DNA of 64,000 nt from Myxococcus llanfairpwllgwyngyllgogerychwyrndrobwllllantysiliogogogochensis (GCF_006636215.1 NZ_VIFM01000015.1:23416-87415); one strand, 5' to 3'; positions 17,872 to 30,226 are shown, counted from the first letter of the stretch. Notes: generated by a model from the sequence alone, not told the origin. Program-made: numbers and translations.

Positions 17872-18354
17872 CTACGTCCGGCTGTACACGTCCGGGTCAT
17901 GCCGCTCCATGAACCGGTCCGGGCTCTTCAGGGGCGTGAAGCCATACTGGGCATACAGTCCGTGGGCGTCCCGCGTGGCCAGCAGGAAGCGCCGCAGCCC
18001 CTGGAGGTCCGGATGGGCGAAGACGACCTCCATCAGCCACTTGCCCAGGCCCTTGCCCTGCTGCGTCTCCAGGATGAACACGTCACAGAGATAGGCGAAC
18101 GACATCCGGTCCGTGACGACACGCGCGTAACCCACCTGCGCGCCGTCCGCGCCATACAGGCCGAAGACCATCGAGTGACGAATCCCCTTCTCCACCAGCG
18201 CACGAGAAATACCCGGGCTCCAGTACGAGCGCGTCAGGTAGCCATGCACCACGTCCACGTCGAGGCGGGCGGAGTCGTCGGAGATGACGAAACCGTCCTG
18301 GCGATGAACCACATACACACCGGACACGGCGGGAGACACCGCTTGCTGGGTCAT
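17872..18354 (-). CDS. GNAT family N-acetyltransferase
   Basis: 160 residues from the ATG at 18354 (MTQQAVSP); in-frame ATG 18363 and TTG 18390 are alternatives and ribosome sites do not decide. The GNAT fold is seen in VGYARVVTDRMSFAYLCDVFI (beta4), the acetyl-CoA loop Q-Q-G-K-G-L-G-K (motif A, QxxGxG), the helix WLMEVVFAHPDL, and the C-terminal ATRDAHGLYAQYGF. It fits the small single-domain acetyltransferases annotated as of unknown substrate. It lies about 60 nt downstream of the candidate immunity gene on the same strand and may be cotranscribed. Confidence 0.88.
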   Translation of the reverse strand: MTQQAVSPAVSGVYVVHRQDGFVISDDSARLDVDVVHGYLTRSYWSPGISRALVEKGIRHSMVFGLYGADGAQVGYARVVTDRMSFAYLCDVFILETQQGKGLGKWLMEVVFAHPDLQGLRRFLLATRDAHGLYAQYGFTPLKSPDRFMERHDPDVYSRT

Positions 18355-18413
18355 GCGAAACATGTTTCCCAGCCCGAAGCCGCCACGCAAGCCCGGAATG
18401 CGGAACGCCGGGC

Positions 18414-19373
18414 TCAGCGCTTCGTCGCGCCCGCTTCCCGGGCCTCCACGACCTTCACCCAGTCGGGCTTCACCGGTGTCGGGCGGTAGTCCTTGTCCAG
18501 CCGGACCTCCTTGCCCATTTCAATCGTCCAGCACTCCAGCTCGCGCAGCCACAGCTCGTGCAGGTGCGCGCGCGCCCGCTCCGGCTCCATGAAGACATAC
18601 GCCACGCGTGTCAGCGGCTGCCCGGGCCCCACCGCGCCATCCAGACGCAGCGAGCACGCATCCAGCATCTCGCTCGCGGACACGTCGCGGCCGTGGATGA
18701 CCATGCGCAGCAGCTTGTCCTTCGGCTCGTAGAAGCCGTCGAACGTGTGCTTTCGCTTGTACCCGGACCGGATGATGCCGCCCTCCGCGTTGGCTCCCAT
18801 GCGCGCATGGCCCGGCTTCGCCTCCGCGAGCGCCGTGGCGGAGTCCGCCTCCAGGTCATGGAACTGGACCAGGGAGACGTCGTCCGGCCCCTTCAACAAG
18901 CGCCACGGTCCGAACTCCAGCCACCGGCGCGACACCAGCCGCGCGTGGCCCTGGCCGCGGAACGCACAGCCCCAGCCGTGCGGGTAGTGCAGGTCATCCA
19001 GGATGGGCGCGGCGTACGCCTTGCCGTCGACCTTCCAGTCCGAAAACAGGCTGGCGAACGACGCCAGGAAGAAGGGCAGCGGCGCCAGCTCCGCGAGCAC
19101 CTGCCGCGCGTCCCTCTCATGCGACCCCGCGACGAGGGCCACGGGGGACTCGACGAGGAGGAAGTTCCAGGAGTCGCCCGCCCAGACGGCCTTCGCGCGC
19201 CGCCGGGCCTTCAGCATGCGCGTCTCCAGCCAGTCCGCGCCGGGCGACTGGTCCGTGAAGTCCACCGAGAGCGCGCTCGGGGACGTCTTCGGAAGGAGTC
19301 GGCTGACCATGGCCCGCACCAGGACTGGCAGGTCAGGACCCGACAGCCCCAGCTTCATCTCCGTCTCCGTCAC
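18414..19373 (-). CDS. Hypothetical protein; candidate immunity protein of the upstream toxin
   Basis: 319 residues, no family recognised. It starts at a GTG with AGGAGG 7 nt upstream and lies 21 nt after the stop of the annexin-repeat toxin-like gene, so the two are almost certainly cotranscribed. No signal peptide or membrane segment, consistent with a cytoplasmic partner. Features: a Trp-rich central region (AVWAGDSWNFLLVESPVALV, then DDLHYPHGWGCAFRG), RKHTFDGFYEPKDKLL, and a C-terminal helix with WLRELECWTIEMG. Immunity is inferred from position, size and localisation alone; a housekeeping role cannot be excluded. Confidence 0.7.
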   Translation of the reverse strand: MTETEMKLGLSGPDLPVLVRAMVSRLLPKTSPSALSVDFTDQSPGADWLETRMLKARRRAKAVWAGDSWNFLLVESPVALVAGSHERDARQVLAELAPLPFFLASFASLFSDWKVDGKAYAAPILDDLHYPHGWGCAFRGQGHARLVSRRWLEFGPWRLLKGPDDVSLVQFHDLEADSATALAEAKPGHARMGANAEGGIIRSGYKRKHTFDGFYEPKDKLLRMVIHGRDVSASEMLDACSLRLDGAVGPGQPLTRVAYVFMEPERARAHLHELWLRELECWTIEMGKEVRLDKDYRPTPVKPDWVKVVEAREAGATKR

Positions 19374-19394
19374 CCCGCGACCTCCTGGCCCCCG

Positions 19395-22300
19395 CTACCT
19401 CGTGATGCCGAGGGTCTTCTCGAGCTCCGCCTGACTCTGGTTGAGGATACCCCGGTTGTTGGCATCAATCATCAGCGACGTCCCGTCGGCCTTGAAGACC
19501 TCCACCTTGAGGTACTGGCCGCCGGAGCCGTCGAACATGTCGTGCAGGAACTTGGAGTTGGCCACCACGCCCCGGGGGTCCACGAAGGTCTCCACCACCT
19601 GCTCGATGGGCGTATCCGTCCCGTCGAGCGTCTTGCCGTAGAGCTTGACCAGGTCCATCAACTGCTCCTGCTCGCGCTCACCGAACTTCGTGGAGACGTT
19701 CTTCAATTCGCGCACCGTGCCCGGCTCCAGCACGTCGATGCGGCGGTTGGCCGTGAAGCTGACGCCGAGGTCGGCCGCGGCCTGCTTGCTGACGGTGACC
19801 TCCGTGGCGCCGTGGCGCGTGCTCTCGAAGGTGGACTGGTACCAGCGCTGGGCGAGCGCGCCCTTGTCCGCGGGCCCCAGCTCCCGGGTGATGCGCAGCA
19901 TCTCCGTGTGGCTTGCGGCCACCAGCGCCTGCTCGGGACTCTTGGTGACCTTGAGCGCCTCCGCGTAGGCGGGCGTGGCGCGCAGCCGGGCCGGGTCCGT
20001 CATCCGCGTGAGGAGCTGGTCGGTGTACTTGTCCTTCAGCTCGTGGCGCACGGTGCCGAACGACAGGCCCCCGGGCGACTCGCGCAGCAGATTGACCAGC
20101 TCCTGCTTGTCCTTGATGAGCCCCTCGGCCTCCAGCGACTTCACCCAGGCGCCGAACGGCGACTTCGGATTGTTGCCGCCCAGGGCGTCGAACGCCTCCT
20201 GGCGCGTGACGTTGGCGGGGAACTTGGGCTCGATGTAGCCGGTGGGCGCGTCGGTGAACTCCCCGAAGATGCCCTCGGCCTCCTTGCCGGACGGCTCGTA
20301 CAGCTTCCGGGGCCCGCTCTCCACCGAGTTGCGCTGCAGGTAGAGCTGGCCGTTCTCGTTCTCCACCCAGAAGTGGTCCTTCGGCAGCCCCTCGGCCTCC
20401 GTCGTGGGATAGCCGCGATTGAGCGCCTCCGTCTTCCCCTTGCTGAGCTGCTCCGCCGCGACATAGCCGCGCGCCGGGGCCAGTGAGCCCACCTGCGCGG
20501 CGTGGGTGTCGAGCTGCGCGCGCAGGTCCGCGATTTCGCGCTCCATCACCTCGCGCTGCGCCGCCGTGGGCACCTCGCCGCTGCCGTTGAGCTTCTGCAG
20601 CCGCGTGTCGATGCGCTGCTGCACTCCCTCCAGGTCCTTGATGATGGCGTTGAGCTTCTTCACCTCGAGCTGGGACTCGAAGCCCTGGGTGCCGTAGCCC
20701 GGCTGCCCCGTGAGCGCCTGATTCACCCGGTCCTTGAGCTGACGGACCTGACCCAGCGGCCCCTCGTATTTCTGGAGCGTGCGGGCCGTCTCCATGTGCG
20801 CCTGGATTTGCGCGGGCGTGGCGTCCGGCCCCGCCTCGATTCGCACCCGCCCGTCGCCGTAGCGCACGTGCACGGTCCCGCCGTCCAGCGCCGGGTTCGT
20901 CAGCACCGGCACCTCGCGCGGAGCCGTCAGGCGGGCGGCGCCCTGCATCACGCCATCCATGGCCACGCCACCGCCGGCGCCGAACACGGTGCCCACCGTG
21001 CCGTCCACCACCGCGCGCTGGCCCACCTGCTGGAGGCCCGGCAGCAGGCCGTTCTTCCACGTCTCGCTCTGGAGGGACTGGTCCGTCGCTCCGCCCAGCG
21101 CACCGCCGACGCCGCCCTCCCAGGCGCCCTGGATGGCCGTGCTGCGCAGCCGCTGTCCCACCGTCTGCTTGGCGACCTGTTCGACGGTCTCCGTGGCCGC
21201 CGTGGCGCCCGCGCCGCCCAGGCCCTTGGGCAGGGGGATGACGGCGGTGCCGCCCTCCACGGCGCCCACCACCGCCTGCTGGGCGACCCCGTCCATGCCC
21301 AGCGAGTCGCCCTTGAAGTACGCCTGCGTCGCCACGCGCGTCGTGGCGCCCAGCGCCGCGTAGCCCGCGATGGCCAGCGGCGTCGCCGCGCCACCGGTGG
21401 CAACCACCGCCGCCGTCGTCACCACCGCGACGGCCGCCGTGGCCGCCATGTCCGCGGTGCTGTCCTTCGTCTCCTGCAGGTCCTTCACGTCATCCGTGGC
21501 GTACGTGGTGCGCCGCTGCGCCGCGGACGTGTCGCCCGTGGCGATGGCCGTCTCCGCCGCCGTCAGGTTGCGCTCCAGGCGCTCCGAGTCCGACTCGCCC
21601 TTGGTGACGTTCTGGATGGTGTCGATGATGCCCAGGCCGCCGCTCTGCTCGAACTGCTGCTGAGCCCGCAGGCGGTCCACTTGCTGCTTCGCCGCATCCG
21701 GCGCCTTGGGGTCGATGGCCCCCAGGTCATACATCTGGTCGACGATCTCGAACTTGTCGCGCCCGCCCAGCTCCGACGTCAGGTCCGAGCGCAAGTCCCG
21801 CTTGTAGAGGTCGCGGTACGCGGCGGTGATGTCATTGATTTGCGCCTTGGACTTGTTGCCCAGCACCTCGCGCAGCGCCGCCTCGTCCGTGCCCACGCCG
21901 TCCATGGCCCGGTGGAGCTGCTCGGCCGCCGCCTGCGCCTGGCCGAGCTTGTCATCGGCCGCGGGAGGGTTGAGGTAGCGCAGGCCCACCTGCGTGTCCG
22001 CGCCGCCCCAGCCCCGGACCTCGGACTCCAGCGAGCGGCCCGTCTGCTTCTGGAACTCCGCCTTGAGGGCGGACATGTCCTCCGGCTTCGTGTTCTTCAG
22101 CACGTCGAGGATGGCGCTCTCGTCCGCGCCGAACCAGCCCTGCGTCGCGCTGTTGATTTGCGCGGCGCTGGCGGCGGCCGGGTTGTCCTCCATCAGCCCG
22201 CGGGCGCGGGTGTAGTCCTCCTTCGACAGCTTCTTCTGAAGCTCCGCCTGAAGCGCCGCGTCCGCGAGCAGGACCTTCTTCTGCTCCGGGGGCAGGTTCT

Positions 22301-23366
22301 TCAGCGTGTCGAAGACCTTGTCGCTGTCGGCGCCGAAGAAGCCCTGGAGCGCGTCATGCACCTTGGAGCGCGCCGCGCCCGCCTCCAGTTGCGTCACCTG
22401 CTCCGGCGTGGTGGCGCGGGTGGTGTCCAGCAGGCTGTTGAGCTGCGTGCGCTGGGCGTCATCCAGGCGCGGCCCCAGCGCCTGCTTCATGAACTCCTCG
22501 GGCGTGGAGGCCCGGATGTTCGGATGGTCCTTGCCGTACATCTGCTGGAAGGAGCGGGCAATGGACTGACGCTCCGTGGGGCTGGCGTCGCGCAGCGTGT
22601 TGACGATGGCGTCCTTGTCCCCGAAGAAGCCCGTCTGCTCCTGGATGGCCGCCGCGCCCGCGTTGCCCTTGTTGCCGGACAGGATGTTGTTGACGCGGGT
22701 GAGCTCGTCACCGCTCAGCTCGTCGCGCAGGACCAGGTCCAGGTGCTCCTTGTAGTGCTCCCGGAAGGACTGGCGGATGAGCGCGATGTCGCCCGGCGTG
22801 CGCTTGTCCAACGTCTTGAAGATGGCGGCCTCGTCCGTGCCCCAGCCGGTGAGGCCGCCCTTCGTCGCGCGGTACAGCTCCGTGGCGTCCTTGGCCGCCT
22901 GCTCGCGGGTGTAGCCCGGCGTGACGCCCGGAGGGCCCGCGGGCGTCTGCCGTTGCGCCGGAACCTGGGTGGTATTGGCCGGAACGAAGGAGCTGGCGTT
23001 GGTGGCCCGGTTGCCCGCATTGCGGGCCGACGTCGCCGCCTGCTGGGCGAACGTCGTGGCCTGCTTCACGGCCTGCTCCGCGCGGGTCAGCTCGGCCTTG
23101 GGCGCGTTCTTCTTCTTCGCCTCCGCGAGCGCCGCCTGCGCCTGCTTCAGCGCTTCCTGCGCCTGTTTGGCCGCGGCTTCCGCGCGGGCCTGCGCCTGGG
23201 CCGCCTGCGCGGCTTGGGCCCGGGCCGCTTCCGCCGCCGCACGGGCCGCTGCTTCCGCCGCGAGCTGCGCCGCTCGAGCGGCCCGCTCGGCTTCCGCCGC
23301 CGCGCTCGAAGCGCCTGAATCCCCTGTACCCGTGGCTCGAGTGGAACCGCCCTCGTTGACTCGCAT
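19395..23366 (-). CDS. Annexin-repeat polymorphic toxin-like protein with predicted PD-(D/E)XK nuclease C-terminus
   Basis: 1323 residues from the ATG at 23366 (in-frame ATG 23402 and 23438 are alternatives). Order of parts: Ala-rich coiled coil with heptad-like AEAAARAAAEAAR (about 20-125); five annexin-like repeats, with GGLTGWGTDEAAIFKTL (about 170), GFFGDKDAIVNTL (about 245), GFFGADSDKVFDTL (about 340), GWFGADESAILDVL (about 408) and MDGVGTDEAALREVL (about 487). GxGTDE is the annexin type II calcium-binding loop. A hydrophobic Ala/Gly/Val-rich stretch (about 645-730) could insert in membrane. Then a helical region (HVRYGDGRVRIEAGPDATP) of the kind preceding toxin domains. The C-terminal 130 residues hold RRIDVL and RELKNV, a D...ExK arrangement of restriction-endonuclease-fold nucleases. 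No signal peptide or T6SS marker is visible. Paired with the gene 21 nt downstream. Confidence 0.85.
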   Translation of the reverse strand: MRVNEGGSTRATGTGDSGASSAAAEAERAARAAQLAAEAAARAAAEAARAQAAQAAQAQARAEAAAKQAQEALKQAQAALAEAKKKNAPKAELTRAEQAVKQATTFAQQAATSARNAGNRATNASSFVPANTTQVPAQRQTPAGPPGVTPGYTREQAAKDATELYRATKGGLTGWGTDEAAIFKTLDKRTPGDIALIRQSFREHYKEHLDLVLRDELSGDELTRVNNILSGNKGNAGAAAIQEQTGFFGDKDAIVNTLRDASPTERQSIARSFQQMYGKDHPNIRASTPEEFMKQALGPRLDDAQRTQLNSLLDTTRATTPEQVTQLEAGAARSKVHDALQGFFGADSDKVFDTLKNLPPEQKKVLLADAALQAELQKKLSKEDYTRARGLMEDNPAAASAAQINSATQGWFGADESAILDVLKNTKPEDMSALKAEFQKQTGRSLESEVRGWGGADTQVGLRYLNPPAADDKLGQAQAAAEQLHRAMDGVGTDEAALREVLGNKSKAQINDITAAYRDLYKRDLRSDLTSELGGRDKFEIVDQMYDLGAIDPKAPDAAKQQVDRLRAQQQFEQSGGLGIIDTIQNVTKGESDSERLERNLTAAETAIATGDTSAAQRRTTYATDDVKDLQETKDSTADMAATAAVAVVTTAAVVATGGAATPLAIAGYAALGATTRVATQAYFKGDSLGMDGVAQQAVVGAVEGGTAVIPLPKGLGGAGATAATETVEQVAKQTVGQRLRSTAIQGAWEGGVGGALGGATDQSLQSETWKNGLLPGLQQVGQRAVVDGTVGTVFGAGGGVAMDGVMQGAARLTAPREVPVLTNPALDGGTVHVRYGDGRVRIEAGPDATPAQIQAHMETARTLQKYEGPLGQVRQLKDRVNQALTGQPGYGTQGFESQLEVKKLNAIIKDLEGVQQRIDTRLQKLNGSGEVPTAAQREVMEREIADLRAQLDTHAAQVGSLAPARGYVAAEQLSKGKTEALNRGYPTTEAEGLPKDHFWVENENGQLYLQRNSVESGPRKLYEPSGKEAEGIFGEFTDAPTGYIEPKFPANVTRQEAFDALGGNNPKSPFGAWVKSLEAEGLIKDKQELVNLLRESPGGLSFGTVRHELKDKYTDQLLTRMTDPARLRATPAYAEALKVTKSPEQALVAASHTEMLRITRELGPADKGALAQRWYQSTFESTRHGATEVTVSKQAAADLGVSFTANRRIDVLEPGTVRELKNVSTKFGEREQEQLMDLVKLYGKTLDGTDTPIEQVVETFVDPRGVVANSKFLHDMFDGSGGQYLKVEVFKADGTSLMIDANNRGILNQSQAELEKTLGITR

Positions 23367-23530
23367 GCCCCCGACTCCGCGAAAGTCCGCCACGGCGGAC
23401 ATGGACCTACACGAGTCCAGCCCGCAATGCGGGTCCACTCGTCACTCGAAAGAGATTATCCGAGATTCGATGCGAGGAGTTGTGTGAGGCAGGAAGGCGG
23501 GTCGCCAAAGCAAGACGTCCCACGTTCCCT

Positions 23531-24427
23531 TCAGCGGTCCTTCTCCTCCAGGCGCACCTTCACGTCGGTGATGACCTTGAGTCGACGGGGCGGGTCTTCC
23601 TTCTCCGAGGACAGGTCTGCCTGGACGCGCATTTCCATCTCACTGCTTGCGGGCCAGAGTCTGTCCAAGCGGAAGACGGTCTCCCCCTTGGTCTGTGAGC
23701 GGATCATCATCCGCTCGGAGCTGTCCGAGCGCGTCTGGTATTCGGCCGGCACGGGCTGGTTCTTCGACGTCTGCTGGATGAGGAAGCGCGTCCCCGCCCG
23801 GCTTCCCTCCAATGAAAAGAGTTCGAAGCTGCCGGTGCCCTGCGTCCCCACGGGGCCGCTGCCATACAGCGGCTGATCCCACCGCGCGCCCAGGCCAATG
23901 GCTTCCTGGGGAAAGGGGTTGCCCACGAACTGGAGCGCCTTGGCCAGGTCTTGCAGCTCCCTGCGGCGCTGGGGCTCCAGGTGGGCGGGCAGCTTCAGGT
24001 CCAGGGTGTTGCCCCGCCATCCGGACAGGCCCGCACCGGTGAGGCCCGGGAGGAACGCCAGGCTCTTGCGGACTTCATCCACGTGCTGCTCGGACGTGCC
24101 GGGGTGGACGAGCAGGTCCACCGCGTCGAGCGTGAAGTCATAGCGCGTGTCCCCCTCCGGGGAGACCGACTGGACGTGGATGATGAAGGTCATCCGCGTG
24201 GAGGGCGCTGGCGGCGCGCGCCGCGTCGTGCCGCCCGTCTCCACCGTGACGGACGAGGCGTGGATGGCGGAGACGACCTGCTTCGACCCGGGTGCGGGCT
24301 TGAGAAGCAACTGCCTGCGCGGCTCACGGCCCTGCGTGACGAGGAGCATGGCCGTGACGCTAGCCCGGCCTCTTCGCCCGAGCCAAGCCGACGCGAGCGC
24401 AATAACAAGCAACAATTCCACGAACAC
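23531..24427 (-). CDS. Hypothetical exported protein
   Basis: 298 residues from a GTG with GGGGGA five nt upstream. The N-terminus is a hydrophobic segment (VELLLVIALASAWLG) that should act as a signal or anchor. The rest is beta-rich without cysteines (FIIHVQSVSPEGDTRYDFTLDAVDLLV, split by me as a run of alternating residues; RFLIQQTSKNQPVPAE; EMEMRVQADLSSEKED). The general shape resembles DUF6263-type periplasmic proteins, but I cannot confirm that. It is divergent from the geosmin synthase gene with a shared upstream region of 206 nt. Confidence 0.65.
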   Translation of the reverse strand: MFVELLLVIALASAWLGRRGRASVTAMLLVTQGREPRRQLLLKPAPGSKQVVSAIHASSVTVETGGTTRRAPPAPSTRMTFIIHVQSVSPEGDTRYDFTLDAVDLLVHPGTSEQHVDEVRKSLAFLPGLTGAGLSGWRGNTLDLKLPAHLEPQRRRELQDLAKALQFVGNPFPQEAIGLGARWDQPLYGSGPVGTQGTGSFELFSLEGSRAGTRFLIQQTSKNQPVPAEYQTRSDSSERMMIRSQTKGETVFRLDRLWPASSEMEMRVQADLSSEKEDPPRRLKVITDVKVRLEEKDR

Positions 24428-26895
<2,468 letters not shown>

Positions 26896-26954
26896 CTCAT
26901 TCGTAATCCCAACCTTTTCCCAGTCTCCCCACCTCTGAAAGACAAGGTGCCCTC

Positions 26955-28364
26955 ATGGCGAACTCGATGAAGCCCGGCAACGAAGCAGAGAACCAGCTGT
27001 TGAGCCTCGGGACGGCGGCGGCGCGGCAGCTCGCGACGACGACCAAGTCCGTTCCGCAGATGCAGGGCATCTCCTCCCGGTGGCTGCTCAAGCTGCTGCC
27101 GTGGGTGCAGGTGTCCGGTGGCGTGTACCGCGTCAACCGCCGCATGACGTACGCGGTGGGCGACGGCCGCGTGACGTTCACCACGGCCGGCGCCAAGGTC
27201 CAGGTCATCCCCCAGGAGCTGTGTGAGCTGCCCCTGCTGCGCGGGTTCGACGACGTGGAAGTGCTGCAGGCCCTGGCCAACCGCTTCGAGCAGAAGGAGT
27301 TCAAGGCGGGCGAGGTCATCACCGCCAAGGGCCAGGAGGCGGACTCCATCTGCCTCATCGCCCACGGCAAGGTGAACCAGATTGGCGCCGGCAAGTACGG
27401 CGACGAGACGGTGATTGGCGTGCTCGCCGACGGCGACCACTACAGCTTCCAGGCGCTGCTGGAGTCGCAGGACTTCTGGACCTTCACGGCGAAGGCCGTC
27501 ACGGCGTGCACCGTGCTGATGCTCCAGCAGTCCGCGTTCGAGGCGGTGGTCGCCCAGGCGCCCTCGCTCCAGAAGCACATCGAGCAGTTCAAGGCGCGCT
27601 CGAAGAAGAAGCAGGACACGTCGGGCCAGGCCGCCATCGAGCTGGCCGCGGGCCACACGGGCGAGCCGGTGCTGCCGGGCACGTACGTGGACTACGAGAC
27701 GTCGCCGCGCGAGTACGAGCTGAGCGTCGCGCAGACGGTGCTCCAGATTCACAGCCGCGTCGCGGACCTCTTCAACGAGCCGATGAACCAGACGGAGCAG
27801 CAGCTGCGTCTGACGGTGGAGGCCCTGAAGGAGCGCAAGGAGCACGAGCTCATCAACAACCGCGACTTCGGCCTGCTGCACAACGCCGACCTGAAGCAGC
27901 GCATCCACACCCGCTCCGGCCCTCCGACGCCGGACGACATGGACGAGCTGCTCTCCACCGTGTGGAAGGACCCGTCCTTCTTCCTGGCGCACCCGCGCGC
28001 CATCGCCGCCTTCGGCCAGGAGTGCAACCGCCGGGGCATCTACCCCACGAGCGTGGAGCTCAACGGCAACATGGTGCCCGCCTGGCGCGGCATCCCCATC
28101 TTCCCGTGCAACAAGATTCCCGTCTCCGACTCCCGCACCAGCTCCATCCTGCTGATGCGCGCGGGTGAGAAGAACCAGGGCGTCGTCGGTCTGCACCAGG
28201 CCGGCATCCCGGACGAAATCGAGCCCAGCCTCTCTGTCCGCTTCATGGGCATCAACGAGAAGGCCATCATCAACTACCTGGTCAGCGCGTACTTCTCCGC
28301 CGCCGTCCTCATCCCGGACGCGCTGGGCATCCTGGAGAGCGTCGAGATTGGCCGCTCGGAGTAA
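26955..28364 (+). CDS. Family 2B encapsulin shell protein, first of two
   Basis: 469 residues. Encapsulins are HK97-fold proteins that self-assemble into icosahedral protein compartments; family 2B carries an inserted cyclic-nucleotide-binding-like domain. N-arm and E-loop part: residues 1-88 ([38 protein letters not shown]). Inserted domain about 91-200 ([20 protein letters not shown] to [15 protein letters not shown]). HK97 P and A domains about 240-469 ([59 protein letters not shown]). No helix-turn-helix follows the nucleotide domain, so this is not a Crp-type regulator. The phosphate-binding cassette is degenerate ([17 protein letters not shown]; the ligand Glu and Arg are absent). 16 nt before the second shell gene. 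Confidence 0.93.
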   Translation: MANSMKPGNEAENQLLSLGTAAARQLATTTKSVPQMQGISSRWLLKLLPWVQVSGGVYRVNRRMTYAVGDGRVTFTTAGAKVQVIPQELCELPLLRGFDDVEVLQALANRFEQKEFKAGEVITAKGQEADSICLIAHGKVNQIGAGKYGDETVIGVLADGDHYSFQALLESQDFWTFTAKAVTACTVLMLQQSAFEAVVAQAPSLQKHIEQFKARSKKKQDTSGQAAIELAAGHTGEPVLPGTYVDYETSPREYELSVAQTVLQIHSRVADLFNEPMNQTEQQLRLTVEALKERKEHELINNRDFGLLHNADLKQRIHTRSGPPTPDDMDELLSTVWKDPSFFLAHPRAIAAFGQECNRRGIYPTSVELNGNMVPAWRGIPIFPCNKIPVSDSRTSSILLMRAGEKNQGVVGLHQAGIPDEIEPSLSVRFMGINEKAIINYLVSAYFSAAVLIPDALGILESVEIGRSE

Positions 28365-28379
28365 CGAAAGCCCGACGCC

Positions 28380-29783
28380 ATGACGAACCCAAACAATCCA
28401 GGCGGCGGAATGGACTCGCAGTTGACGAGCTTGAGCACGGCGGGTGCTCGGCAGCTCGCGACGACGACCAAGACCGTACCGCAGATGCAGGGCATCACCC
28501 CCCGGTGGCTGTTGCGCATGCTGCCGTGGGTGGAGGTGACGGGCGGCACGTACCGCGTCAACCGTCGCCTGAGCTACTCGGTGGGAGACGACCGGCTCAA
28601 CTTCGGCAACGTGGGCGCCCGGGTGGAAGTGCCCGCCCAGGAGCTGCACAAGCTGCCGCTGCTGCGCGGCTTCGAGGGTGACAGCGCGGTGTTCCAGGCC
28701 CTGGCGAGCCGCTTCGTCCAGAAGGAGTACAAGGCCGGCGAGTCCATCGTCGAGGCGGGGACTCCCGCCGAGCACGTGTTCCTGTTGGCCCACGGCAAGG
28801 CGAAGAAGCTGGGCAAGGGCAAGTACGGGGACGAGCTGGTGCTGGACGTGCTCGCGGACGGCGACCACTTCGGTGACCAGGCGGTGGTGGAGTCGAACGA
28901 CCAGTGGAGCTTCAGCGTCAAGGCGACCACGGCCTGCACGGTGCTGGCGCTGCCGCAGCAGGTGTTCGAGGACCTCATCAAGCAGTCCCCTGCCCTGCAG
29001 GCACACGTCGCGCGGTACAAGGAGCGCCTGAAGAAGCCCCAGGACAAGATGGGGCAGGCGGCGATTCCGATGGCCGCGGGTCACTCCGGTGAGCCGTCAC
29101 TGCACGGCGGCTACGTGGACTACGAGCTGGCTCCGCGCGAGTACGAGCTGAGCGTGGCGCAGACGGTGCTCCGCGTGCACACCCGTGTCGCGGACCTGTT
29201 CAACGGGCCGATGAACCAGACGGAGCAGCAGCTCCGGCTGACGATTGAGGCGCTGAAGGAGCGGCAGGAGCACGAGCTCATCAACAACCGTGACTTCGGT
29301 CTGCTCCACAACGCGGACCTGAAGCAGCGCATCCACACGCGCTCCGGCCCTCCGACGCCGGACGACATGGACGAGCTGCTCAGCCGGCGCCGCAAGTCAC
29401 GTTTCTTCCTGGCGCACCCGCGCACCATCGCCGCGTTTGGCCGGGAGTGCACCCGTCGCGGGCTGTACCCGACGGTGGTGGACGTGCAGGGCACCAAGGC
29501 GATGGCGTGGCGCGGCGTTCCCATCCTGCCGTGCGACAAGATTCCCATCACCGAGCAGCGCACCAGCTCCATCATCGTGATGCGCACCGGTGAGTCGGAC
29601 CAGGGCGTCATCGGCCTGCACCGCACGGGGCTCCAGGACGAAGTCGAGCCGGGCCTGTCCGTGCGCCGCATGGACATCAGCGAGAAGGCCATCTCGTCCT
29701 ATCTCGTCAGCACGTACTTCTCCGCGGCGCTCCTGATTCCGGATGCGCTCGGAGTGCTCGAGAACGTCGAGCTGGGCGGCTGA
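28380..29783 (+). CDS. Family 2B encapsulin shell protein, second of two
   Basis: 467 residues, a clear paralogue of the preceding shell protein with the same order: N-arm ([22 protein letters not shown]), cyclic-nucleotide-binding-like insertion (about 92-200, [19 protein letters not shown]), HK97 P/A domain ([18 protein letters not shown] [46 protein letters not shown]). The most conserved block, around [21 protein letters not shown] and [19 protein letters not shown], is near identical. Differences sit in the inserted domain ([18 protein letters not shown] against [18 protein letters not shown]) and a basic stretch [11 protein letters not shown] in place of [12 protein letters not shown]. 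Starts 16 nt after the first shell gene; the two products may form a mixed shell. A hairpin follows the stop. Confidence 0.93.
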   Translation: MTNPNNPGGGMDSQLTSLSTAGARQLATTTKTVPQMQGITPRWLLRMLPWVEVTGGTYRVNRRLSYSVGDDRLNFGNVGARVEVPAQELHKLPLLRGFEGDSAVFQALASRFVQKEYKAGESIVEAGTPAEHVFLLAHGKAKKLGKGKYGDELVLDVLADGDHFGDQAVVESNDQWSFSVKATTACTVLALPQQVFEDLIKQSPALQAHVARYKERLKKPQDKMGQAAIPMAAGHSGEPSLHGGYVDYELAPREYELSVAQTVLRVHTRVADLFNGPMNQTEQQLRLTIEALKERQEHELINNRDFGLLHNADLKQRIHTRSGPPTPDDMDELLSRRRKSRFFLAHPRTIAAFGRECTRRGLYPTVVDVQGTKAMAWRGVPILPCDKIPITEQRTSSIIVMRTGESDQGVIGLHRTGLQDEVEPGLSVRRMDISEKAISSYLVSTYFSAALLIPDALGVLENVELGG

Positions 29784-29796
29784 GGTTTCGCCACGG

Positions 29797-29823
29797 GAGC
29801 GGGCTCGCAGGTGGAGCCCGCTC
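29797..29823 (+). terminator. Hairpin after the encapsulin operon
   Basis: Perfect 10-bp stem gagcgggctc / gagcccgctc with a 7-nt loop, starting 14 nt after the stop of the second shell gene. No T-run follows, so it is a likely operon-end hairpin rather than a textbook intrinsic terminator. Confidence 0.6.
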
Positions 29824-30226
29824 TCGGCAACACGGGGCGTGTCCGGAGTGTCCCGGGATGGGTCCAGGCAGACCAGGAGCCGGCCTGTCCCGAGTCATGG
29901 CTGTCCATTCCGGGCTGACGTGTCACGCGGCTTCGCTGACGTGTCCGTGACGCGTCCGTTTTGACTGTCTTCGATTGTTGGCGTGAGGAACATCGCTCCG
30001 CCCTGCTCTTGGACAAGTCCATCCCTGTCACGGGTCCAGCGCTTGCAGATCACCGCCCCGCGTGCGGCGTGGCCCTGGCTCGCCGCCGCAGGGAGAGTGA
30101 CTCCATGACGCAGCCCCACTTCATTCCGCTTCACACCGCCACGCACGCGCTGGCGCGCTCCGTGACGCGGCTTTGCCGTCGCCATCATCCCGAGGACCTT
30201 CGCGCTCCCACCCCGGAGGCGACGCG
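29824..30226. other. Intergenic region between encapsulin operon and lipase gene
   Basis: No confident gene. A 41-residue open frame from ATG 30105 to the TGA at 30228-30230 overlaps the lipase start as ATGA and has GGGAG upstream. It could be a coupled leader peptide, but its composition (His/Arg-rich) is not persuasive. A repeat-like tract around 29910-29960 (gacgtgtcacgcggcttcgc, gctgacgtgtccgtgacgcg) has imperfect gtgtc/gacac pairings. Confidence 0.35.

Noticed and set aside
20502..23318. Very long open frame antisense to the annexin-repeat gene
   Set aside because: His/Arg/Leu/Gly-rich composition and perfect shadowing of a real gene in a 70% GC sequence; no ribosome site.
26955..29783. 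Pair of Crp/Fnr-type transcription factors after the geosmin synthase
   Set aside because: The nucleotide-binding-like domain is followed by an HK97-type segment, not a helix-turn-helix, and both proteins are about twice the length of Crp. Family 2B encapsulin explains the whole sequence.
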